Assembly: GCA_023846275.1 (NCBI GenBank)
Contig: JAIUJO010000497.1
Span: forward strand, 415,501 to 479,500
DNA length: 64,000 bases
Reading direction: 5' to 3'
Source of the DNA: Vanilla planifolia
Taxonomy: Eukaryota; Streptophyta; Magnoliopsida; Asparagales; Orchidaceae
Part shown: piece after piece, positions 49,821 to 61,501 of the stretch
How the letters are laid out: each line of letters begins with the position of its first letter
Numbering within the stretch: the first letter of the stretch is position 1
Translations under genes and position numbers: made by a program
The notes under the pieces: model-generated
Seen by the model: the letters and a program-made list of their open reading frames with translations, nothing else
Database searches by the model: none
Told to the model about the DNA's origin: nothing

Positions 49821-51179
49821 TAGAGCATAGGGAAGCAGAGTAGAATAGAGTAGAGAATACCAGAGCAGAGTAGAGCAGAGAAGAGTATGGAAGAGAAGAG
49901 TTGAATAGAGCAAAGTAGAGTTAAGTTAGCATAACCTAGGCTAGGTTAGGCTAAGATATAGTAGAGTAGAGTAGAGTTGAGTAATGTAGAGTAAAGTAAA
50001 GCAGAGTAGAGTAGAGTAGAGTAGAGGAGAGTAGAGTAGAGCAAAGAAAAGTATAGCAAAGTTCAGTAGAGTCTAGTAGAGCAGAATAGAGTAGAGAATA
50101 GCTAGGTTAGGCTAGGCTAGGCTAGGCTAAGTAAGGCTAGAGTAAAGTAGAGTATAGTATAGTAGGGCTAGGTTTGGCTAGGATAGGCTAGACTATAGTA
50201 GAGTAGAGTAGAGTAGAGTAGAGTAGAATAGAGTAGAGTAGACCAGAGAAAAGCAAAGAAAAATAAAGCATAGCATAGCAGACCATAGTAGAGTAGAGCT
50301 AGGTTGAGTTCTTTTAAAGTAGAGTAGAATAGAGTATTGTAGAGTAAAGTAGAGTAGAGCTAGGTTAGGCTACTTTAGGTTAAGCTAAGTTAGAGTGGAG
50401 TAGAGCGGAGTGGAGTAGCACTAAGAAGAGAAAAATTAGAGTAGAGTAGGGTAGAGTAGAGCAAAGCTAGGTTAGGGTTGGCTAAGCTTGGTAAGGCTAA
50501 AGTAGAGTAGGGTAGAGTAGAGTAAATTATAACAAAGCAGAGCAGAGAAGAGTAGGATAGAGCAGAGTAGAGTAGAGTAAAGTACAGTAGAGTAGAGACG
50601 AGCAAAGTAGTGTAGAGTAAAGCTGAGCAAAGTAGAGTAGAGTAGAGCATAGTAGAGTGCAAAAGAGCATAGAAAATCAGAGTAGAGGAAAGTAGAGTAC
50701 AGTATAATAGAGCAAGGTTATGCTAGGCTAGGCTTGGTTAGGCTATTGTAGAGTAAGGTAGAGTAGAGTACTACAAGGTTAGGTTATGCCAGGCTAGGCT
50801 ATGCTAGGTTAGACTGGCTAGGCTAGGTTAGGCTAGAGTAGAGAAGAGTAGAGTAGAGCAGAGTAGAGTAGAGCAAAGCAGAGCAAAGAATAGAAGAGCC
50901 AAGAAAAGTAGAGTTGAGTAGTGCAGAAAAGAGCATAGTTGTGTAGAGTAGAGAAGAGTAAAGTAGAGTTAGGTCAAGCTAAGCTAAACTAAGCTTGGCT
51001 AGTCTAAGTTAGGCTAGGTTAGAGTAGAGTAGAGTAGAGTAGAGAAGAGTAGAGAAAAGTAGACTAGAGTAGAGTAGAGCAGAGTAAAGAAGAGTTGATC
51101 AAAGTAAAGTAGAGTAGAGAAGAGTAGAGTAGAGCATAGTAGAGTAGAGTAAAAAAGAGTAGAGTAGAGTAGTGAGGGG

Positions 51180-54100
51180 TTGAGCTAAGTTAGGCTAGGC
51201 TAAGCTAAGTTAGGCTAGGCATGGCTAGGTTAGAGTAAAGTTGAGTAGAGCCAAGTAGAGTAGAGTAGAGCTTAGTAGATTAGAGTAGAGTAGAGCTAGG
51301 TTAGGCTAAGCTAAGCTAGCTTTGTCTAGGCTACAGAATGGTAGGCTAGGTTTGGCTAAGTGAGAGTAGAGTAAGTAGAGCTAGGTTAGGCTAGGCTAGG
51401 CTAGAGTACAGTGTAGAGCAAGATAGAGTAGGGCAAAGAGGAGCAGAGTAGAGTGGAGCAGAGCAAAGAAGAGCAGAGTGGAGCAAAGCAAAGAAGAGTG
51501 GAGTAGAGCATAGGTATGAGTAGAGCAATGTAGAATTGAGCTAGGTTAGGGTAAGCTAGGAAAGGATAGGCTTGACAAGGCTAGGTAAGATTAGAGTAGA
51601 CTATAGTGCAGTAGAGTATAGTAGAGAAGATTAGAGTAGAGTAGAGTAGATTATAATAGAGTAGACCAAGGTTAGCTAGGCTAGTCTTGGCTATGGTATG
51701 CTAGGCTAGGCTATGCAAGGCTAAGCTAGAATAGAGTCGAGTAGAATAGACTAGAGTAGAGCAAGGTTAGGTTATGCTAGGCTAAGTAAGGCTAGAGTAG
51801 AGTAGAGTATAGTAGAGTGGAGTAGAGTAGAGTAGAGAAGAGTAGAGTAAAGTAGAGTAGAGTAGAGAAGAGGAGAGTAGAGGTGAGCAGAGCAGAGCAA
51901 AGTAGAGTATAGTAGAGCAGAGTAGAAGAGTATATTAGAGCAATACAGAGTAGAGTAGAGTAGAGTGGAGAAGAGAACACTAGAATAAAATAGAGCTAGG
52001 TTAGGCTATGGTAGGGTCGACTAAGCTAAGCTAGGTGATAGTAAAGAAGAGTAGAATAAAGTAGAGTAAAGTAGAGCAAAGCTAGGTTAGGCTAGGCTAG
52101 GCTAGAGTAAAGTAGAGTGAAGAAGAGTAGAGTATAGTAGAGTAGAGTAAAGTTGAGTAAAGCTAGGTTAGGTTAGGCTGTACTTGGCTAGGGTAGGCTA
52201 AGCTAGGCTAGAGTAGAGTAGAGTAGAGGAGAGTAGAGTAGAGTAGATCTAGGTTAGGCTAGGTTAGGATAGAGTACAATAGAGTTGAGTAAAGTAGAGT
52301 AGAGTAGAGAAGAGTAGAGCAGAGTAGAGTAGAGAAGGACAAAGTAGAGCAGAGCAGAGCAAAGCAGAGCTAAGTTAGGTAAGGCTAAGCTATGATAAAG
52401 TAGTGTACGTTAGAGCTAGGTTTTGCTTAGCAAGGCAAGGCTCTGTTAAAGTAGAGTAGAGTAGATTAATTTAGTGTAGAGAAGAGCAGAATAGAGTAGA
52501 GTAGAGTAAAGTAGAGAAGAATCGAATAGAGTAGTGTAGAGTAGAGTAGTATAGAGTAGAATATAGTAGAGCTAGGTTAGGTTAAGCTAGTCTAGGCATT
52601 GCAAGGTTAGGTTTTGCTATGCTAAGCTAGGTTAGGCAAGGCTAAGCTAGAGCAGAGTAGAGTATAGTAGAGTAAAGTAGGGTAGAGCTTGGTTAGGCTA
52701 GGTTAAGAATGAGTATAATAGAGTAGAGCATAGTAGGGTAAAGTAGAGAAGAGTAGAGCAAAGTAGAGTAAAAGAATGCAGAGTAGAGTTGAGCATAGCT
52801 AGGTTAGCCTAGGCTAAGAAAAGTTAGGCTAAGCTTGGCTTTGCTGGGCTAGGTTAGGTTAGAGTAATGTAGAGTAGACTAGAGTAGAGTAGACTAGAGT
52901 AGAGTAGAGCTAGTTTAGGCTAAGCTAGGGTAGGATAGGCTAGGCAAGAGTAGAGTAGAGTAAAGTAGAGTAGAGTAGAGTGGAGTAGAGTAAATTAGAG
53001 TATTGCTAGGTTAAGCTAAGGTAGGCTAGGGAAGGCTAAGCTAGGCTAGAGTAGAGTAGAGTAGAGTAGTGGAGAGTAGAGCAGATTAGAGGTAGGTTAG
53101 GCTAGGTTAGGATAGAGTACAGTAGAGTTGAGTAGAGTAGAGAATAGTAGAGAAGAGCAAAATAGAGTAGAGTAGAGTAAAGTAAGATAGATTAGAGACA
53201 AGCAGAGCAGAGCAGAGCTAAGTTAGGCTAAGCTAAGCTATGTTAAGCTAGGCTAGAGTAGTGTAGATTAGAGCTTGGTTGGGCATGGCTAGGCAAGGCT
53301 TGGTTAAAGTAGAGTACAGTAGAGTAATTTAGAGTAAAGAAGAGTAGAATAGAATAGAGCATAGTTGAGTTGAGTAAAGTAGTGTAGAGAAGAATAGAAT
53401 AGAGTAGAGTAATGTAGAGTAGGGTAGAGCTAGGATAAGTTAAGCTAGACTAGGCTTGACTAGGTTAGGTTAGGCTAGGCTAGGCTAGGTTAGGCTAGGT
53501 TAGGCAAGAGTATAGTATAGTATAATAAAGTAAAGTAGAGTAGAGTTAGGTTAGCTTAGGCTATGCTAGAGTATAATAGAGTAGAGTAGAGTAGAGAAAA
53601 GTAGAGTAGAGCATAGTAGAGAAGAGATGAATAGAGTTGGCCAAAATAGAGCAGAGCATAGTAGAACAGAGTAGAGTTGAGCTAAGTTAGACTAGGCTAA
53701 GCTACACTTTGCTAGGCTAGGCTAGGTTAGAGTAGATTAAAGAAGAGTAGAGCTAGTTTAGTTTAAGCTAAGCCAGGTAAGGCTAGGTAATGGTTGGCTA
53801 GGCTAGGCTACGTTAGAGTGTAGTAGAGAATAGAAGAGTAGAGTAGAGTGGAGTAGAGCTAAGATAGGTTAGGCTAAGCTGGGCTTGGTTAGAGTACAAA
53901 GTAGAAAAGGGTAGACTAGGGCAAAGTAGGGTAAAGTAGAGTAGAGTAGAGAAGAGCAGAGCAGTGCATAACATAATAGAGTAGAGTAGAGTAGAGTTGA
54001 GCAAGGTTAGGCAAGCTTAAGGAAGGCTAGGCTAGGTTAGGCAAAGTTAGGCTAGAGTAGAGTATAGTAGAGTAGAGTAGAGTAGAGCTTTGTTAAGTTA

Positions 54101-54500
54101 GGCTAAGTTATGTTGGAGTAGAGTAGAATCAATTAGAGAAGATTAGAGTAGTATAGAGTAGAGTTGAGTAGAGTATAGTAGAGTAGAGCTAGGTTAGGTT
54201 AAGCTAGGCTCGGCTAGCTTAGGCTAAGGTAGGCTAGGCTAGACTAGAGTAGTGTAGAGCATAGTAAATTTGAGTAAAGCTAGGTTATGTAAGGTTAGGC
54301 TAGGCTAGCCTAGGCTAGAGTAGAGTAGAGTAGAGTAGAGCAAACTAGAGCATAGTTGAGAAGAGTAGAGTAGAAAAGAGTAGAGCATAATAGACGAGCA
54401 TAGTAGAATAAAGTAGAGTAGAGTAATGTAGAATAGAGCAAAGTAGAGTAGAGCAAAGAGAGTAGAATAGATAAAAGCTTTATTAGACTAAGTTAGGCTA
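51180..54500 (+). repeat. Higher-order repeat, about 0.76-0.9 kb, about four copies
   Basis: GAGCTAGGTTAGGTTAAGC-type blocks occur at 52569, 53427 and 54186, with a weaker one at about 51655. AGGTTAGGCTAGGTTAGGAT is identical at 52251 and 53094. GAGCTAGTTTAG is at 52907 and 53750. GTTGAGC-type block starts are near 51180, 52786 and 53676. The order of blocks and the lengths of the TAGAG tracts between them agree over whole copies. The offset is 843-858 bp between the second and third copies and 759-843 bp between the third and fourth. This is the shortest-period large repeat in the window and the best preserved. Confidence 0.75.
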
Positions 54501-57500
54501 AGCTAGGCTAGGCTAGGCTAGAATAGGTTTTAGCATAGTAGAGTAGAGTAAGCTAGAGTAGAGTAGATTAGAGTAAAGTATAGTAGAGTAGAGTATAGTA
54601 TAGTAAATTAGAGTAGAATAGAGTGGAGCTAGGTTAGGCTAGGCTAAGTTAGGTTATGCTAGGTAAAGCAAGGCTACAGTAGAGTAGAGAATATAAGAGT
54701 ATAGTAGAGTAGTGCTAAGTTAGATTAGGCTAGGCAAGGCAAAGCTAGGCTAAAGTAGAGTTAAGTTCAGTAGAGTAGTGTCAAAGGGAGTAGAGAAAAG
54801 TAGAGCAGAGCAGAGCAGAGTGAAGAAGAGCAGAGAAAAGTTGAGAAGAGCGATGCAGCACAGGGCAGAGCAGAGCAAAGTAAAGAAGAGCAGAGCAGAG
54901 TCGAGTAGAGCAGAGTAGAGCCAAGCAAAGTAGAGAAGAGATAGGTTAGGCTAGGCTAGGTTAGGGTAGCCTAGTTAAGGCTAGAGTCCAGTAGGGTAGA
55001 GTAGAGAAGAGTAGAGCAGAGAAGAGTTGAGTAGACTTAAGTTAGGTTAGGCTAGGCTAGGCTTGGCTAAGCTAAGCTGGAGTAGAGTAGATTAAAGTAG
55101 AGCAGAGTAGAGTAGAGTAGAGTAGAGTAGAGCAAAGTAGAGTAGAGTAGAGTAGAACAAGCAGAAAAGAGTAGAGCACAATGTAGTAAAGCAGAGTAGA
55201 GTAGATTAGAGCAGAGAAGAGCAGAGCAGAGCCAAGTAGAGTATAATAGAGTAGAGTAGAGTAGAGTAAAGTAGAACTTTGTTAGGCTAGGCTATGCTAA
55301 GCTAGGTTAGAGTAGAGTAGAGTAGTGTAGAGTAACTTGGAGTAGAGTAGAGTAGAGTAAAGTAAACTAGAGTAGGGTTAATTTGGCTAGGCTAGAGTAG
55401 AATAAAGTATAGTAGAGTAGAGTAGAGCTAGGTTATTCGAGGCTTGGCTAGCAAGACTAGCCAAGGATAAGTTAGGCTAGGCTAGAATAGGGTAGAGTGG
55501 AGTAGAGTATAGTAGAGTAGAGTAGAGCAGAATAGAGAAAAGTAGAGTGGGGCTAGGTTAGGATAGACTAGGCTAGAGTATAGTAAACCTAAGTAGAGTA
55601 GAGCAATGTATAGTAGAGTAGAGTAGAGCAGAGCTGGGTTAGGCTAGGCTAGGTTAGAGTAGAGTAGAGCTATGTTAAGCTATGGTAAGCTAGGCTATGT
55701 TATAGTAGAGTAGAGTAGAATAGAGTAGAGTGGAGTAGAGTATAATATAGTAGAGTAAAGTATAGTAGATTGTAGTAAAGTAGACAAAAGTAGAGTAGAG
55801 TAGGGTAAAGCTAGGTTAGGCCAACCTAAGCTAGCCTTGGTTATGCAAGGCTAGGTTAAGTTAGGCTATAACAAAGTAGAGTGGAGTATAGTAGACTATA
55901 GTAGAGTGGAGCAGAGTTGAGCTAGTTTAGGAGGCTAAGGGATGCTAGGATAGGCTTTGTTAAGCTAGGCAAGGCTAGAGTAGAGTAGATCTTAATTAGG
56001 CTAAGCTAGGCTAGAAAAGAGTAGAGCAGAGTTGAGTAGAGAAGAGTAGAATATTATAGAGTAGAGCAGAGTGGTACAAAAAAGAGGAAGAGTAGAGCAT
56101 AATATAATAGAGCATAGTAGAGTAGAGAGAGTAGAGTAGAGCTAGTTTAGGCTAGGATAGAGTAGAGAAGAGCAAAGTAGAGTAGAGTAAAGTAGAGTAT
56201 GGTTGAGTATAATATAGTAGAGTATAGTAGAGTAAAGTAGAATAGAGCAGAGTAGAGTAGATTATAGTTGAGTAGAGTCGATTAGAGCTAGGTTAGGTTA
56301 GGTTAGGCTAGGTTAGGCTAAGCTTGAGTATAGTATAGTAGAGTAGAGTAGAGCTAGGCCTAGTATGGCAAGGCTAGGCTAGGCTAGAGTTGAGTAGAGT
56401 AGAGTAGAGAAGAACAGAGCAAAGTAGAGCAAAAAAGAGTAGACCCGAGTAGAGAAGAGTAGAATAACATAGAGCAGAGCATAGTAGAGTAGAGCAGCAT
56501 AGAGCAGAGCAGAGCAAAGCAGGGTAAAGTAAACAAGAGTAGAGTAGAATTGACCAAAGTAGAATGATGTTAAGCTAGGTTAGGTTGGGCTAGGCAAGAT
56601 TAGAGTAGAGTAGAATAGAGTCGAGCTACGTTAGGCTAAGCAAAGCTAGGGTAGGGTAGAGTAGAGTAGAGTAAAGTATAGTTGAGTTAAGTATAGTAGA
56701 GTATAATAGAGTTAAGTGGAGTAGATCTAGGTTAGGCTAAGCTAGGCTAGAGTATAGTGGTTATGTAGAGTAAGTTAGAGTAAAGCTAGGTTAAACTTGG
56801 TTAGCTTTGGCTAGGCTAGGTTAGGCTAGGGTATAGTAAAGTTGAGTAGAGTATAGGAGAGGAGAGCAAAAAAGAGCAAAGTAGAGTAGAGAAGAGCAAA
56901 GTAGGTAGAGTAGAGATAACAGAGTAAAAATGAGTAGAATAGTACAGAGCTGAGTAGGATAGAGCAGAGAAGAGATTAGCAGAGGAGAATAGAGTTGAGA
57001 ATAAAAAAGTAGAGTAGAGCAGAGTAAAGAAGAGTTGAGTAGAGTAGAGTAGAGCTAGGTTAGGCAAGTCTAGGCTATAGTAAAGAGAGTAGAGTAAAGT
57101 AGAGTAGATTAGAGCTAAGTTAGGCTAGGCTTTGCTAGGTTAGGTTAGAGTATGGTAGACTATAATAGAGTATAGTAGAGTAAAGTAGAGTAAAGTAGAA
57201 TAGAGTTTAGTAAAATAGAGTTGAGCTAGCTTAGGTTGGGCTAAGCTAGGCTAAGTTAGATTAGGCTAGGCTAGGGTAGGCTTGGTTGGGTTAGATTCGA
57301 GTAGATTATAGTAAAGTAGCAGTAGGTTCAGTGTGGCTAGGCTATGTTAGGCTAAGCAAGGCTAGTGTAAAGTAGAGTAGAGAAAGACAAATATGAGTAG
57401 AATAGAGATAAGCAGAGCAGAGTAGAGTAGAGCAGAGCTAAGGTAGGCTAGGCTAGGTTAGTGTAGAATAGAGTAGAGCAGAGTAAAGTAGAGCAAAGTA

Positions 57501-60500
57501 GAGCAGAGTAAAGTAGAGTATAGTTAGGGTAGGCTAAGCCAAGCTAGACGAGGCTAGGCTAAGGTAAGCCAGGCTAAGATAAGCTAGGCTAGGCTAGAGT
57601 ATAGAGCATAGTAGAGTAGAGTAGAGTAGAGTAGAGTAGAACAGAGTAGAGTAGAGTAGAGTAGAGCATAGCATAGCAGAGTAGAACAGAGTAGAGCTAG
57701 CTTAGGCTAGGCTAGGCAAGAGTAGAGTATAGTAGATTAGAGTATAGTAGTGATTGGATATGTGAGGTAGGCTACGTTAAAGTAAAGTAGAGTATAGTAG
57801 AGTAATGTAGAGCAGAGTAGAGCAAAGTCGAGTCCAATAAAGTAGATTTAGGTTAGGAGAGGCAAGGTTAGGCTATGGTAGGCTATGCTAGGCTAAGATA
57901 GGCTAGAGTAGGGTTGAGTAGGCTAGAGTAGAGTAGAGTAAAGTATAGTATAGTAGAGTAGAGCTTTGTTAGGCTATGCTAGATTAGAGTAGAGTTGAGT
58001 AGAGTAGAGCAGAGTAGAGTATGGTAGAGTAGAGTAGAGTAGAGTAGATTAAAGTAGTGTAGAGTTGATTAGAGTAGGATAGAGTTGATTAGAACAGAGT
58101 GGAGTAGAGTAGAGTAGTGTAGAGTAGAATAGAGGAGGCATGATTAGAGGAGAGAAAAATAGTGTAGAGCAGAGTAGAGCAAAGCAGTAGAGTAGAGCAT
58201 AATATAGCAAAGTAGAGTAGAGTAGATTAGAGCAGTGTAGAGCAAAGCAGAGTTGAGTAGAGTAGAGCTGAGCTAGGCTAGGCTAGGCTAGGATAGGATA
58301 GAGTAGAGTAGAGTAGAGCAGAGTAGTATAGTGTAAAGTAGAGAGGAGTAGAGCTTGGTTATGCTAAGCTAGGCAAGGCTAAGCTAGTTTAGATTAGAGT
58401 AGAGTAGAGTAGAGTAGAATAAAGTAGAGCTAGGTTAGGCAAGGTAAGACTAAGCTAATGTTGGCTAGGTTAGGCTAGAGAAAAGTAGAGTAGAGTAGAG
58501 CTAGGTTTGGCTTGATTAAGCTAGAATACAGCAGAGAAGAGTAGAGTATAGTAGAGCAAGTAGACCAAAGTAGAGAGAAGCATAGTAGAGTAGAGTAGAG
58601 CAGAGTATAGCAGAATAGGGAAGAAAAGAGAAGAGATGAGATGAGCAAAGTAGAGTTGAACAAAGCAAAAAAGAGTAAAGTAGAGTTAAGTTAGGCTAGG
58701 CTAGGTTAGAGTAAATTAGAGTATAACTTGGTTAAGTTAGGCTAGGTTAGGTTAGAGTATATTAGAGTAGAGTAGAGTAGAGAAGAGCCTTTTTAGGCTT
58801 GGTTAAGCTATGCTAAGCCAGGCAAGGCTAGGTAAGAGTTGAGTAGATTGGAGTAAAGTAGATTAGAGTAGTGTAAAGTAGAGTAGAGCAAGGTTAAGCT
58901 AGGCTAGACAAGGCTAGCTGAGATTATAATAGTGTAGAGTAGGGTAGAGTGGAGTAGAAAGGAGCAAAAACGAGTAAAAGCAGAGTAAAAGGAGTAGAGC
59001 AGCATAGATTAAAGTAGAATAGAGTAATGTAGAGTAGAGCAGAGTAGAGTAGAGTTGAGAAAAGTAAAGCAGAGTAGAGCAAAGAAAAGCTAGGTTGGGC
59101 TAGGATAAGTTAGGCTATGCTAGGCAAGAGTAGAGTAGAGCTAGCTTAGGCTAGGCTAATCTAGGCTTCGTTATAGTAGTGTAGAGTAGAGTAGTGTTGA
59201 GTAGAGTAGAGCTAGGTTAAGAAAAGCTAGGCAAGGCTAGGCTAGGGTGGGCTTTGCTAGAGTAAAGTAGAGTGGAGTAGAGTAAAGTAGAGTAGAGAAG
59301 AGTAGAGCTCGAGGTTGAGCGAGGTTAGGCTTAGCTAGCCTATGTTAGGGTAGATTAAAATTGAGTAGCATAGAGCAAAGCAGAGCTGTGTAGAGAAGAG
59401 CAGAGCAGAGTAGAATAGAGTAAAGCTAGGTTAGGCAAAGCTATGCTAGGATAGGTAAGGTCAGAGTAGAGTAGAGTAGAATGGAATAAAGTAGAGTATA
59501 GTATTGTATAGTAGAGTAGAGTAGAGTAGAGTAGAGTAGAGCTAGGTTAGGCTAGGCTTGGTTAAACAAGGCTAGAGTAGAGTAGAGTAGAGTAGAGCAG
59601 AGGAGAGTAGACCAGAGAAGAGCAGAGTAAAGCAGAGAAGAGTGGAGCAAAGTAGAGTAGAGCAGAGCAAAGCAGGGAAGAGCAGAGCGAAGCAAAGTAG
59701 AGCAGAGTAGAGCAGAACTGAGTAGAGTTAGGTTAGGCTTTGTTAGGCTATGCTCTATTAGGCTAGAGTTTAGTAGAGTAGTGTTGAGTAGAGTAGAGAA
59801 AAGTTATGCTAGGCTAGGCTAGGCGAGCCTAGGTTAGAGTAGAGTAGAGTAGAGTAGAGTGGAGTAGAGTAAAGTAGAGTAAAGTAGTGTAGAGTAGAGT
59901 AGAGTAGAGCAGAGCTAGGCTAGGCTAGGCTAAGCAAGGATTGGGAGGTTAGGCTAGGATAGAGTAGAGTAAAGTATAGTAGTGTTTAGTTGAGTAAAGT
60001 AGAGCTTGGTTAGGCTAGGCTAGGCTAGAGTATAATAAAGTAGAGTAGAGTAGAGTAGAGCAGAGTAGAGCAGAGTAGAGCAGAGTAGATTAGAGCAAAG
60101 TATAGTAGAGAAAAGTAGGGTAGAGCGAGGTTAGGCTAGGCTAGGCTAACTTAGGTTACGCTAGAGTAAAGTAGAGTAGAGTAGATCAAGGTTAGGCTAG
60201 GCTAAATAAGGCTAGAGTAGACAAGAGGAGATTAGAGTAAACTAGAGATGAATAGAGTAGAGTAGAGAAAAGAGGAGCAAAGTAGAATAGAGTAGAGTAG
60301 AGTGAACTAGAGTAGAGCAGAGCATAATAGAGTAGAGAAGAGTAGAGTATAGCAGAGCTAGGTTACCCTAGGCTGGGCTAGGCTTTGCTATGCAAGAGTA
60401 GAGTTAGGAAGAGTATAGTAGAGTAGAGTAGAGTAGAGTTGAGCTAGGTTAAGTTAGTCTAGTTAGCTTTGGCTAGGATAGTCTACGATGGAGTGGTAGA

Positions 60501-61300
60501 GGAGAATAGAATAGAGTATTACTAGGTAAAGCTAGACAAGAATAGAGTAGAGTAGAGCAGAGCAAAGTTGAGCAGGGTAGTGTAGAGAAGAGCATAGCAG
60601 AGCAGAGCAAAGCAAAGCAATAGAAGGTAGAGTAAAAGAGGAAAGTAGAGTAGAGTAGAGTAGAGTAGAGTGGAGTAGAGTAGAGTAGAGCAGAGCTAAG
60701 TTAGGCTAGGCTAGAGTAGAGTTAAGTAAAGTATAGTAGAGTAGAGTTATGTTAGGCTAGGCAAGACTTGGCTTGGGTAGGCTAGGCTAGCGAGGAGTAG
60801 AGCAGAGTAAAGTAGAGCGATTTTAGGCTAAGCTTTGCTTGGATAAGGTAAATTAAGCTAAAGTAGAGTAGAGTAAAGCATAACAGAGCAGAGAAGAGAA
60901 GAACAGAGTTGAGTAGAGTAGAGTAGAGCAGAGTAGAGTAGAGCTCAGTTAGGCTAGACTAGGCCAAGCATGGATAGGCTAGGCCAAGCATGGATAGGCT
61001 AGGCTAAGCTATAGTAGAGTAGAGCTAGGTTAGGCTCGACTAGGTAAGGCTAGGTTAGAGTAGAGTAGAGTGGAGTGGAGTAGAGTAAAGTATAGCAGAG
61101 TAGAGTATAGTATAGTAGAGTAGAGTAGAGTAGAGCAGACTAGAGTAGAGTAGACTAAAGTAGAGTAGAGATAGCTTAGGCTAGGCTAATTTAGGCTAGA
61201 GTAGAGTAGAGTAGGGTAGAGCAGAGTAGAGTAGAGAAGAGAAGAGCAGAGCAGAGTAGAGTAGAGCAGAGCTGAGCAAGGTAAGCTAGGCTAGAGTAGA
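54500..61300. repeat. Mixed-module part of the array
   Basis: Alternating modules with no gene. Long TAGAG/CAGAG tracts lie at 54780-54940, 55080-55270, 56395-56560 and 56830-57055. One of the longer TAGGC blocks (about 75 bp) is at 57525-57600. An exact 20-bp duplication is at 60961-61000. No kilobase repeat was delimited by eye. Confidence 0.85.
60961..61000 (+). repeat. Exact 20-bp local tandem duplication in a TAGGC block
   Basis: AGGCCAAGCATGGATAGGCT occurs twice in direct succession with no difference. The unit equals four pentamers and carries several private changes from the consensus, so the copies must be recent. Confidence 0.92.
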
Positions 61301-61448
61301 GTGGAGTGGAGTTGAGCTAGGTTAGGCTCGACTGGGCTAGGCTCAGTTAGAGTAGAGCAGGGTAGTGTAGAGTAGAATAAGGTAAAGTAGAGTAGAGTAT
61401 AGTAAAGGAGAGTAGAGTATAGTTGAGTAGAGTAGAGTATAGTATAGT

Positions 61449-61501
61449 AGAGGAGAGGATAAGAGAGAGGAGGAGAGGCTAATAATGGAAAGAGTGGAGA
61501 G
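61449..61501 (+). repeat. GGAGA (AGAGG) core block 7
   Basis: A more decayed GGAGA block, interrupted by GGCTAATAATGG, in the TAGAG tract 61345-61595. It keeps the same position within a long tract and the CAGAG/CAAAG-rich right side seen in the other cores. Confidence 0.75.

Larger units (their letters stand above)
47117..52000 (+). repeat. Higher-order repeat, about 2.56 kb
   Basis: Two copies run in the same order. A long TAGAG tract with a GGAGA core is at 47257 and 49780. A TAGGC block followed by a GAGTATAGTA tract and a TTTGGC block is at 47495 and 50101. A GCTAGGTTAG block ending in TTAAG-TTAG is at 47795 and 50359. A GGTTAGG-GCTAAG block is at about 47956 and 50466. Offsets are 2.52-2.61 kb. 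The first copy also carries the landmark series of the 1.97-kb repeat at 48096-48379, so these large units are related. The right end overlaps the 0.84-kb series. Confidence 0.65.
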
